A stretch of DNA of 33,302 bases from an uncultured Burkholderiales bacterium (GTDB lineage Bacteria; Pseudomonadota; Gammaproteobacteria; Burkholderiales; Burkholderiaceae_C), in assembly GCA_903844775.1 (NCBI GenBank), contig CAIMUZ010000138.1, positions 1 through 33,302 on the forward strand. Direction: 5' to 3'. Each line of letters opens with the position of its first letter. The stretch's first letter is position 1. Under the pieces are notes generated by a model. That model saw only the letters and a program-made list of their open reading frames with translations. It had not been told where the DNA came from and made no database searches. The translations under genes and the position numbers were made by a program. Positions 17,188 through 25,676 of the stretch are shown piece by piece.

Positions 17188-18426
17188 TCAGAAATGCGCG
17201 TTAATTCTTCGCGGACCAAAGATGCCTGCCGGATCAAACTCATTTTTGAGTGCATGTTGAATGCGCTGCTGGACGGTGTCTAGCGGCGTGATCACTGCGA
17301 CGGGCGATACTTGTTCGGCCGTCGCTTGTTGAGGCCTTCTAAAAAGTGTGGCCTGGCCGCCCACTTGGGCTGCGGCTTGCCTGATGGCCGGCGTGTCACT
17401 GAGAGGGGCCCAAACCCAACGTTGGGCGCCGTGCCATTCAATCAAGGGCGCCGTTGCACTTCCTGGCAAGGACAAGACAGGGGCTGTTTGCGGCACGGAA
17501 AGCCGCCATAAAGCGAGCTCGCTTGAGTTTGAATTTTCCGTAAAGTAAGGCAGGCGCTGGTCACGTGCTGAGCGCCAGTCTTTGGCGGCCAGTTCAGCCG
17601 TTTGCGCCATGAGTTGACTGTTCAAGGCCGCCACATCTTGTGACATGCGAATCTTGGCAGCCTCCACGGCGGCATGGGCGCCGCGCAATCTCAGGAATAA
17701 TATTTCAGGCGAACCTACCGCTGTGGTGTCTTTCACCCAACAACTTGCGTTCAGGGGAAGGGGCTGGCCACCCCATTGGTGCAGCAAATTAAGCGCTTGA
17801 TCTTGTGGCAACTGACACATGAAATAAGCTTCGGCAGGCGCAACCGGCAAAACCTTCAGGGAAACCTCAGTGATCAAGCCCAGGGTGCCCCAACTGCCGG
17901 CCAACAATCTGCTGACGTCATAACCCGCCACATTTTTCATCACCTGCCCACCAAAGGTCAGGTGCTCGCCGCGACCATTGATAAAGCGCAAGCCCAAAAC
18001 AAAGTCCCGCACGGCGCCCACACTGGCGCGGGCAGGCCCACTCAATCCTGCGGCAACCATGCCGCCTACGGTGGCGTGCCTTGAATCTTTTTCAGCATGA
18101 AAGTGCGGCGGCTCAAACGCCAAGCACTGGCCCTGCTCGGTCAATACATTTTCTAATTCAATCAATGATGTGCCTGCAGCGACAGTGACGACCAACTCAC
18201 TGGGCTCGTATTGCAGAATGCCATGGAGTCCGCGAGTTTCCAACAGCTCGCCTTCAAGGCGCTCCCCATAGAAATCATGGCTGCCTGATCCGTGAATCCG
18301 AAATGTTTTTCGCTGCCCGGCCGGCGCAGCAGCAGCGGCTCGAATGGCGGCCAATAGTTGGTCCAAGTCTGGATACGCGCTTGACGTCGCAGAATCGTAT
18401 TGGCTTGGCGTGTGACTGTCGTTCAT
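17188..18426 (-). CDS. glcE: glycolate oxidase FAD-binding subunit GlcE
   Basis: A 412-residue FAD-binding protein of the PCMH/VAO fold. The FAD region is clear: YEPSELVVTVAAGTSLIELE (about 93-112), then ATVGGMVAAGLSGPARASVGAVRDFVLG near 137-164 and KNVAGYDVSRLLAGSWGTLGLITEVSLKVLP near 182-212. GlcE is the smaller flavoprotein of the GlcDEF complex. It is longer than the usual roughly 350 residues, mainly through an Ala-rich N-terminal lead and a loose C-terminal half. Upstream, TTGACA at 18485-18480 is a perfect -35 box but no good -10 follows. The gene before it is an SMP-30 lactonase rather than glcD. Confidence 0.92.
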   Translation of the reverse strand: MNDSHTPSQYDSATSSAYPDLDQLLAAIRAAAAAPAGQRKTFRIHGSGSHDFYGERLEGELLETRGLHGILQYEPSELVVTVAAGTSLIELENVLTEQGQCLAFEPPHFHAEKDSRHATVGGMVAAGLSGPARASVGAVRDFVLGLRFINGRGEHLTFGGQVMKNVAGYDVSRLLAGSWGTLGLITEVSLKVLPVAPAEAYFMCQLPQDQALNLLHQWGGQPLPLNASCWVKDTTAVGSPEILFLRLRGAHAAVEAAKIRMSQDVAALNSQLMAQTAELAAKDWRSARDQRLPYFTENSNSSELALWRLSVPQTAPVLSLPGSATAPLIEWHGAQRWVWAPLSDTPAIRQAAAQVGGQATLFRRPQQATAEQVSPVAVITPLDTVQQRIQHALKNEFDPAGIFGPRRINAHF

Positions 18427-18486
18427 GGCCCCATGTTAAACGGCCGCGCGGACTTTGTCAGAAGTCATCGCCAAAATTATGTCAAT

Positions 18487-19452
18487 TCAGCTTTTGAAAA
18501 AACTCACAGGTAATCCAGGTGTTTCAACGCGGGTTGCGAAAACACAGCCAGAATTTGGCAGGGCCTGCAGTTCCCCCTCACTGCGGCCATGCGCAGAAGT
18601 TGTGATGAACAAAGTGCGCAAGTCTTCGCCGCCAAAGCAAGGCATGGTGGGGCACTGAACTGGCGTTTCAATGAAAGCGACGCACTCCCCACTAGGTGCA
18701 AATTTAGCCAAGCGATGACCCTCGTACATGGCCGCGTAGTAGTAGCCTTCCGCATCGACCGCCGCGCCATCAGGCCGCCCCACATACGCCAAGGCTTCGG
18801 CAGCGCCATAAGACCAGGCTTTGGGTTTCATGGGGAATTGAGCAAAGACGCGCTCATTCGTCATGGCTTGCGTACTGACTTCGAAGTCCCAAGCACGAAT
18901 GCAATGCGAGGCCGTGTCTGACCAATACATGGTTTTGCCGTCAGGCGACCAGCCCAAGCCATTGGCCACAGTGGCTTGGGCTGCCTTAATTTGAAATCGG
19001 TGATCGGCTTGAAGTGCATACAAATTAGCAGCCGCTTGGTCGCGCGGTTCGTACATCGTGCCACTCCAGAAGTTGCCCGCGGGATCACACTTGCCATCGT
19101 TGAAGCGCAACTTTGAGCTGTCGTAGGGTGCGGGTGCAAGCAAACTTAACAGGCCGCCCCATGCCTGCGCTTGATAGACGCCGCTTCGCAAGGCCATGAT
19201 CCACCCACCCCCTTGAGCAGGTGCAAAACAGCCGGGCTCTTCGCTCAATGACCAATCTTCCACATCATGAGCCTGTGACAAATCATTTGTCACAGACATG
19301 CGCCTCAAACGTTGCCCAGGGATGTCGACCCAATACAGGCGATTCTCATGCGGGTTCCAAAATGGCGACTCTCCCAGCACGTCGGCTTGAGATGTCATTT
19401 TGTGCCACTTGGGTTTAAGAAAGGGCGTGGGTTGTGCCGTTGCAAAGCGCAT
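18487..19452 (-). CDS. SMP-30/gluconolactonase family protein
   Basis: A 321-residue six-bladed beta-propeller of the SMP-30/regucalcin/gluconolactonase family, which opens sugar lactones with a divalent metal. The metal ligands can be placed by motif: E28 in LGESPFW, N164 in VANGLGWSPDG and D228 in GRPDGAAVD. Substrate-site R116 and N118 lie in LRFNDGK. AAGGA-like bases precede the ATG at 19452; an internal ATG at residue 19 would also keep the propeller. It lies 60 bp upstream of glcE on the same strand, so it may share a transcript with glycolate oxidase. The lactone is unknown. Confidence 0.9.
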   Translation of the reverse strand: MRFATAQPTPFLKPKWHKMTSQADVLGESPFWNPHENRLYWVDIPGQRLRRMSVTNDLSQAHDVEDWSLSEEPGCFAPAQGGGWIMALRSGVYQAQAWGGLLSLLAPAPYDSSKLRFNDGKCDPAGNFWSGTMYEPRDQAAANLYALQADHRFQIKAAQATVANGLGWSPDGKTMYWSDTASHCIRAWDFEVSTQAMTNERVFAQFPMKPKAWSYGAAEALAYVGRPDGAAVDAEGYYYAAMYEGHRLAKFAPSGECVAFIETPVQCPTMPCFGGEDLRTLFITTSAHGRSEGELQALPNSGCVFATRVETPGLPVSFFKS

Positions 19453-19540
19453 GTCGATTTAAATCCTTGAATGCATCCATTGTGAATTAATTCAATCTAT
19501 GAATCTCAGAAAACACGCCATCCAACAAATCAATTGGGCG

Positions 19541-19563
19541 AAAAAATGCCCGCCGAAGCGGGC
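19541..19563 (-). terminator. intrinsic terminator of the torF-glnK-amtB operon
   Basis: On the minus strand GCCCGC, a TTCG tetraloop and GCGGGC are followed by ATTTTTT. This is a strong rho-independent terminator 52 nt past the amtB stop. The SMP-30 gene begins 88 bp further on and so should have its own promoter. Confidence 0.9.
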
Positions 19564-19614
19564 TTGTTAAGTTGGAGACTAACTTCTCGGAAAGTCTTTG
19601 GAAATCTTTGCAGA

Positions 19615-21132
19615 TTAACTGTGATAGGCAGTTTCGCCGTGTGAGGTGATGTCCAAGCCTTCGCGTTCTGCTTCTTCAGAAACTCGCAGGCCCACTGTCA
19701 AATCAACCAGCTTGAAGGCCACCAAAGACACCACGCCAGACCACACGATGGTGACCAGAACGGCTTTGGCTTGAGTCCAAACTTGTGCGGCAATCGAGTA
19801 ATCAGCAGCGGTCACCATGGTGGCTGTGGTCCAGTCGGCCACAAAGCCAGGGCCACCCAAGGCGGGTGAATTGAACACGCCGGTGAGCAAGGCGCCCACA
19901 ATACCGCCCACACCATGCACGCCGAAGACGTCCAATGTGTCGTCTGCACCCAGCATTTTCTTGAGGCCGTTAACGCCCCACAAGCATGCGAAGCCAGCAA
20001 CAATGCCAATCACCAAGGCGCCGCCGATGCCCACGTTGCCGGCTGCTGGCGTGATGGCCACCAAACCAGCCACAGCACCAGAGGCCGCGCCCAACATCGA
20101 AGCTTTGCCACGCATCAGGGCTTCACCCACACACCATGCCAACACAGCGGCGGCAGTGGCCAACAAAGTGTTCGCGAAAGCGAGTGCTGCAAAACCGTTG
20201 GCTTCGAGGGCTGAACCGGCGTTGAAACCGAACCAACCCACCCACAACAAGGAAGCACCGACCATGGTCAATGTCAAAGAGTGAGGTGTCATGGCTTCGC
20301 GGCCATAACCAATGCGCTTGCCAATCATGAAGGCGCCGACCAAGCCAGCCACGGCGGCATTGATGTGAACCACGGTACCGCCAGCGAAGTCGAGTGCACC
20401 CCACTGCCAGATCATGCCGGCCTTGCCGTTCATTTCATCGACAACTTCCTTGGCTGTGTAAGCGTCAGGACCCATCCAGAACCACACCATGTGCGCAATG
20501 GGCAAGTAGCTGAACGTGAACCACAACGTCATGAAGAGCAAGACTGCAGAGAACTTGATGCGCTCTGCAAAGGCGCCCACGATCAAGGCACAGGTGATGC
20601 CAGCGAAAGTTGCTTGGAAGCCTGCGAAGGTGATTTCAGGAATAACCACACCTTTACTGAAAGTTGCGGCATTGGCAAAAGTGCCTGCAGCGTTGTCCCA
20701 GATGCCCTTCATGAACAAGCGGTCAAGTCCACCAATGTAAGCGTTGCCTTCGGTGAATGCCAAGCTGTAGCCATAGATGAACCACAAAACTGTGACCAAT
20801 GAGAACGTGACCATCACTTGCATGAGCACAGACAGCATGTTCTTGCTGCGAACCAAGCCGCCGTAGAACAAGGCCAAGCCAGGGACCACCATCATGATCA
20901 CCAAGATGGTGGACACCATCATCCAGGCGGTGTCGCCCTTGTTAGGAACAAGAGCGGGCGCAGCTTCGGCAGCAGCGGGTGCTGCTGGGGCAGTAGCGGG
21001 TGTCGCAGCTTCAGCTTTGGCCTCGGCCTTGGCTTCCACTTTGGCTTCCGCAGCGGGTGCAGTCTGTGCAAAAGCGGCACCGCCAAAACACAAGCTTAAG
21101 CCCAACGCGAGGGAGGCAAATAGTTTTTTCAT
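19615..21132 (-). CDS. amtB: ammonium transporter AmtB
   Basis: A 505-residue trimeric ammonium channel of the inner membrane. The ATG at 21132 is chosen because it gives a proper signal peptide (MKKLFASLALGLSLCFGGAAFA) with AGAGAG before it. A start at 21264 would run back through glnK. The pore histidines lie in VVHINAAVAGL and FGVHGVGGIVG, and the tail ends GLDITSHGETAYHS, the conserved end that meets GlnK. Between signal peptide and first helix is an unusual Ala/Lys/Glu stretch of about 35 residues, with the DNA repeating in roughly 12-bp units (21014-21049). It follows glnK by 22 bp and ends at a strong terminator. Confidence 0.96.
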   Translation of the reverse strand: MKKLFASLALGLSLCFGGAAFAQTAPAAEAKVEAKAEAKAEAATPATAPAAPAAAEAAPALVPNKGDTAWMMVSTILVIMMVVPGLALFYGGLVRSKNMLSVLMQVMVTFSLVTVLWFIYGYSLAFTEGNAYIGGLDRLFMKGIWDNAAGTFANAATFSKGVVIPEITFAGFQATFAGITCALIVGAFAERIKFSAVLLFMTLWFTFSYLPIAHMVWFWMGPDAYTAKEVVDEMNGKAGMIWQWGALDFAGGTVVHINAAVAGLVGAFMIGKRIGYGREAMTPHSLTLTMVGASLLWVGWFGFNAGSALEANGFAALAFANTLLATAAAVLAWCVGEALMRGKASMLGAASGAVAGLVAITPAAGNVGIGGALVIGIVAGFACLWGVNGLKKMLGADDTLDVFGVHGVGGIVGALLTGVFNSPALGGPGFVADWTTATMVTAADYSIAAQVWTQAKAVLVTIVWSGVVSLVAFKLVDLTVGLRVSEEAEREGLDITSHGETAYHS

Positions 21133-21154
21133 TCTGATCTCTCTTTCTGGGACA

Positions 21155-22283
<1,129 letters not shown>

Positions 22284-22322
22284 AGATAGCTCCGTTTAAA
22301 TGAGAAAAGACGGGTACTTCTT

Positions 22323-22338
22323 AGCATTTAGCATGCCA
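22323..22338 (-). promoter_or_regulatory. sigma-54 (RpoN) -24/-12 promoter of torF-glnK-amtB
   Basis: The minus strand reads TGGCATGCTAAATGCT. Against the consensus TGGCACG-N4-TTGCW it keeps the invariant GG and GC at exact spacing, with two mismatches. Transcription should start near 22312, leaving about 29 nt before the torF ATG. The operon content and adjacent NtrC-type boxes support it. Confidence 0.8.
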
Positions 22339-22342
22339 ATGC

Positions 22343-22359
22343 TGCACTGCATCAGTGCA
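22343..22359. promoter_or_regulatory. NtrC-binding box, promoter-proximal
   Basis: TGCACTGCATCAGTGCA is a perfect 7-3-7 palindrome fitting the NtrC pattern TGCAC-N7-GTGCA. It lies 5 bp upstream of the -24 element, close for a classic enhancer. It might be a governor or low-affinity site, with the outer box as the main enhancer. Confidence 0.65.
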
Positions 22360-22416
22360 AGTCATTGTCATCACTCTGAAATACTAATTTTGAAGACATC
22401 GGTGGTCCAATGACAT

Positions 22417-22444
22417 TTGCACCCCACTGAGCCTGGCTTATAAA
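22417..22444 (+). promoter_or_regulatory. possible sigma-70 promoter of comM
   Basis: TTGCAC (22417-22422), a 16-bp spacer and TATAAA (22439-22444) lie about 43 bp before the comM start. The start point near 22452 would place the outer NtrC box in the untranslated leader. Confidence 0.5.
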
Positions 22445-22459
22445 AAGCCTTACGAATAC

Positions 22460-22476
22460 TGCACCCAATTGGTGCA
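22460..22476. promoter_or_regulatory. NtrC-binding box, distal, inside the comM leader
   Basis: TGCACCCAATTGGTGCA matches the consensus TGCACCA-N3-TGGTGCA at all but one defined position. It lies about 155 bp upstream of the predicted torF start, a normal enhancer distance. Its last base is the first base of the AAGGAG that serves comM. Confidence 0.75.
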
Positions 22477-22486
22477 AGGAGTCAAT

Positions 22487-24055
22487 GTGCGTTTGTCTTT
22501 GGTGCAAAGCAGAGCTTTGCTTGGCCTTCAATCCCCCCTGGTCACCGTGGAGGTGCACTTGTCCAATGGACTGCCTAGCTTCACCTTGGTGGGGCTGGCC
22601 GATGTCGAGGTCAAAGAAGCCCGAGAGAGGGTGCGCTCGGCCCTGCAAAACTCTGGCTTTGAGTTTCCAAGCAACCAGCGCATTACCGTTAACTTGGCGC
22701 CCGCCGACCTGCCCAAAGACTCTGGTCGTTTTGACTTGCCCATTGCACTGGGCATCTTGGCTGCCAGCGGGCAAATTGAAGGGCATCGCTTGCATGAGTT
22801 TGAATTTGCTGGCGAGCTTTCTTTGTCGGGCGCCATAAGGCCTGTCAAGGGCGCTTTGGTCATGGGACTTGCGCTTTACCAACAAGCCAAGGCAAGGTCT
22901 CTGGTCCTTCCGCCTGAAAGCGCTGAAGAAGCCGCACTGGTGCCCAACATCTGTATTTACAGAGCCGTTCATTTAAAAGACGTTGCAAACCAATTTGCAA
23001 AGCTGGAGCCTGAAAAAGAAGCCTCACCCCTACTGGATGGGCAGGGCTGGACACGAATGGCCAGCGGCGCATTGCCCCATCGGGCCGACCCTCAAGAAAC
23101 CGATTTGGCCGATGTGAAAGGGCAAGTCGGTGCCAAACGAGTCTTGGAAATTGCAGCCGCTGGCGGTCACAGTTTGTTGATGGTGGGGCCGCCGGGCTCA
23201 GGCAAGTCCATGCTGGCCCATCGGTTCGCGGGATTGCTGGCCCCGCTGAATATCAACGAGGCCCTTGAAGCGGCGGCCATTGCAAGTCTGGCGGGTCGGT
23301 TTAATTTTTCACAATGGTGGCGAAGGCCGACTCGGCATCCACATCACACCGCCAGCGCCGTTGCGCTGGTGGGAGGCGGGTCGCCGCCCCGTCCCGGCGA
23401 AATTTCATTGGCGCATCACGGCGTTTTATTTTTAGATGAGCTGCCGGAGTTTCCAAGAGCCGCTTTGGAGGCGCTGCGTGAACCGCTGGAGTCGGGCACT
23501 GTCACGATCTCTCGCGCCGCCATGCGTTCAGAATTTCCCGCGCGGTTTCAGTTGCTTGCCGCCATGAACCCTTGCCCCTGTGGTTACGCGGGTCAAAGCA
23601 GGGTGGCTGGACAAGAGGGCCCCGTGTGCAGATGCACGCCAGATCAAATTCATCGGTACATCAGCAAAATAAGCGGGCCCTTGCTCGACAGAATCGATTT
23701 GCACATCGAGGTACCCAGCCAAAATTCCTCGCTACTCCTTCATGCAGCAGCTGGTGAGAGCACTTCCAGCATTCGCAGCAGATGTCTGCATGCGCATGCC
23801 AAGGCAATTGCCAGGCAAGGCTCAAACAACCAATCGCTCAGCGGCTCCCTGCTAGACCAACATTGTTCACTGGCCCCCCATGCGTTGACCTACCTCACCC
23901 AGGTTGCGTCACATTTTGGTTGGAGTGGGCGCAGCACCCATCGGGTCTTGAAAGTTGCCAGAACCATTGCAGATCTGGCCAACGCCAATGCGATTGAAAC
24001 CGCTCACATTGCAGAGGCTGTTCAATACCGACGGCCTTTTGATGATCGAAAATAA
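22487..24055 (+). CDS. comM: ComM/YifB-family Mg-chelatase-like AAA+ ATPase
   Basis: A 522-residue AAA+ helicase-like protein. GTG 22487 is chosen because AAGGAG lies 5 nt upstream and the product begins MRLSLVQSRALLGL like other ComM proteins; a TTG at 22469 would include the ribosome site. The N-terminal Lon-like domain covers about 1-170. Walker A is GPPGSGKS (234-241), Walker B is GVLFLDELPEF, and the Mg-chelatase-type AAMNPCPCGYAG follows. In Vibrio and related bacteria ComM promotes branch migration when transformed DNA recombines with the chromosome. It is widespread even where competence is unproven. It is divergent from the torF operon. Confidence 0.93.
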   Translation: MRLSLVQSRALLGLQSPLVTVEVHLSNGLPSFTLVGLADVEVKEARERVRSALQNSGFEFPSNQRITVNLAPADLPKDSGRFDLPIALGILAASGQIEGHRLHEFEFAGELSLSGAIRPVKGALVMGLALYQQAKARSLVLPPESAEEAALVPNICIYRAVHLKDVANQFAKLEPEKEASPLLDGQGWTRMASGALPHRADPQETDLADVKGQVGAKRVLEIAAAGGHSLLMVGPPGSGKSMLAHRFAGLLAPLNINEALEAAAIASLAGRFNFSQWWRRPTRHPHHTASAVALVGGGSPPRPGEISLAHHGVLFLDELPEFPRAALEALREPLESGTVTISRAAMRSEFPARFQLLAAMNPCPCGYAGQSRVAGQEGPVCRCTPDQIHRYISKISGPLLDRIDLHIEVPSQNSSLLLHAAAGESTSSIRSRCLHAHAKAIARQGSNNQSLSGSLLDQHCSLAPHALTYLTQVASHFGWSGRSTHRVLKVARTIADLANANAIETAHIAEAVQYRRPFDDRK

Positions 24056-24121
24056 GTGTGAATTTAAAGTATCGCAGTTCACGCCCAATGCTGCCAAGAA
24101 GGCATTGATGGGAACACCGGT

Positions 24122-24301
24122 TTACAGAAAAACTTGCTGGCCTGAAGTTTGTCCTGTGCTGGCGTTCAATATCGTGATGTCACCGCCATAAGCTTCTGTC
24201 GTCACGACATCGTCCAAGCTTAATTGACCCGTCGTGATGGTGGCACTTTCCCAGCGAGTGCCATTACCTCGGCTACAAACCCGAGGGATCGGGCTTTCAA
24301 C
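24122..24301 (-). other. start-less open frame after the FlgO-like gene
   Basis: Reading minus from 24301 gives about 59 uninterrupted codons (VESPIPRVCSRGNG... to ...SGQQVFL, stop 24124-24122) in a frame shifted from the gene before it. There is no start codon and I do not recognise the protein. It may be the remnant of a third gene of the decayed lipoprotein cluster, or simply chance. The rest of 24056-24302 shows only a small CCCGA/TCGGG hairpin. Confidence 0.2.
24280..24293. terminator. weak hairpin between convergent comM and lipoprotein genes
   Basis: CCCGA, a 4-nt loop and TCGGG lie 10 nt after the FlgO-like stop. On the minus strand TTTGT follows, a poor T-run. It may be a weak terminator for the minus-strand operon. 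No better one was seen for comM. Confidence 0.3.
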
Positions 24302-24302
24302 A

Positions 24303-24845
24303 TTATTGGTTGATGATGCTGCCCACCAACTTGCGGTCCACCATGAAGTTTGTGGCGCTCAAAACCAGCCCATCCACTGCGCGAACCAGCTTGACGGTGA
24401 CATAAACGCCAGAGCTGCCTGCATCTGCATAAGTGCCCACAATGACAGCCTCAGCGTTGTGTTTTTGACTGATTTCTTTAATCTCCCGCGAGAGCAACAT
24501 CTCGCCGCCCTTTTCTGTGATGAAAAGACTTGTTCGTAACTTAACTTCCATCACGGCAACGCCTTGTTGGACCAAGCGACTGGCCAACTGCTCGGCCATC
24601 ATCTTGCCGAAAATACTCGATCGTGAAATCTGATTAACATCGACCCACGAAGCCACCAAGACACGCTTGTCTTTACCTAGCAATTCTTGTTTTGCCGCCG
24701 ACGTTAGAAGTCTGTCTGCTGCTGCGTAACTGCTTGAGATCAACGGATTTTGCGCTTCGCTTCCGGCCAAGACGTCAGCTTTGTTGGCTCATCCTGCAAG
24801 GCAAACTGCCGTCATGAACAACATCAATTTCCAAAGCGCGCTCAT
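24303..24845 (-). pseudogene. FlgO-family lipoprotein gene with TGA at the lipobox cysteine
   Basis: From ATG 24845 the frame reads MSALWKLMLFMTAVCLAG, then TGA (24791-24789), then ANKADVLAGSEAQN and on for a total of 180 codons. The first part is a perfect lipoprotein signal and the stop takes the place of its lipobox cysteine, one base from TGC or TGT. The rest matches the FlgO domain: RVLVASWVDVNQISRSSIFGKMMAEQLASRL, then LLSREIKEISQKHNAEAVIVGTY and a VYVTVKLVR strand. FlgO is an outer-membrane lipoprotein known from Vibrio flagella, but no flagellar genes are near. The start overlaps the preceding stop (ATGA). A TTG at 24770 could restart translation but would lack any export signal. Confidence 0.75.
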
Positions 24846-25549
24846 TTAGCATCCCCCACACCCTTGACTGAAAAATCACGACTTGTTGGCGGAGGCGGGA
24901 CTGGGGGCGGTAAGTTTTGGTACATGTTCAGGTCCTCTGAGAGGCGGTAATAAATTTGATTGCTGCTCGCCAAATATTGCCCCTCTTTTTGCACACTGAC
25001 AGACAAGATCAGCTCAAGTTCTGGCGGGGGCCTGTAGCGGGTCATTGCAACATCAGCCGTGATTGCAGCCAACGCACCACCGGCGTTGGTCAAAATGATG
25101 GAGTTGTAATCAGCGATGTCTCGCAACACCAGTAAGCCACCGCCCAAGAGGGTCAAGGTGCCCGCTCTATAGCTTGCAAAATGTTAAACCTTGTTCACCT
25201 GAACTTTGAGAACCGCCGCATCTTGAGGCCTTGTGCTGACCTTGAGCCCCTGCGAAAGCAATCCTGCCCTGAGCATGGGCAATAAGCTTCTCTCGAAGGC
25301 AGTTGGCTGAGCAGGCTCTTCCAAGTAAATAGTGGCTTGCAATTGGTCTTGTTCCATCAGCGACTGCTTCATTTGACCCGCAACATCTTCAGCAATCAAC
25401 TGCCCATGCGCGGCAGATTTAAGTTTGTATTGAGAGGCGGCGGGGAAGCTGACGGGTACTGAAACGCCATCGGTGCTGACGCAAGCAGTTAGTGAAACAG
25501 CCATGGAAACCAACAAAGTTCCAACAGCACTGCGTTTGAGATATTTCAT
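24842..25549 (-). pseudogene. lipoprotein gene split by an in-frame TAA
   Basis: ATG 25549 opens a 121-residue piece with signal MKYLKRSAVGTLLVSMAVSLTAC (lipobox LTAC), ending LKVQVNKV at TAA 25186-25184. The same frame continues without shift for 113 codons (HFASYRAGTLTLLGGGLLVL ... ending GVGDAK) to TGA 24844-24842. The hydrophobic stretch, polar middle and Pro-rich tail of the second piece look like one protein with the first, about 235 residues in all. Translation of the second half alone would need a TTG with no Shine-Dalgarno. I do not recognise the family. It is followed by the FlgO-like gene with an ATGA overlap, so the two were translationally coupled. Confidence 0.65.
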
Positions 25550-25676
25550 ATTCAACCTGTAGTCGATGGCTAGAATATTAAAGGAATATACAACTATTTT
25601 TGATAATTTTGTCGTTTTAAAGTCTAGGATGCCTTGATCGAGCCCTAATCACGCCGCCTTAAACTTGATGTCATTC

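Noticed and set aside
19817-20284. Long plus-strand open frame inside amtB
   Set aside because: It lies wholly antisense to a secure gene with Ala/Pro/Thr-rich content produced by mirrored codons. No start signal is seen.
24728-24791. SECIS element after the TGA in the FlgO-like gene
   Set aside because: No clear stem-loop of bacterial SECIS form at the needed distance was seen. Selenocysteine at a lipobox has no precedent that I know of, so recoding is kept only as a question.
24750-24950. Plus-strand open frame over the two lipoprotein genes' junction
   Set aside because: It is a shadow of the overlapping minus-strand frames, which have coherent signal peptides and domains.
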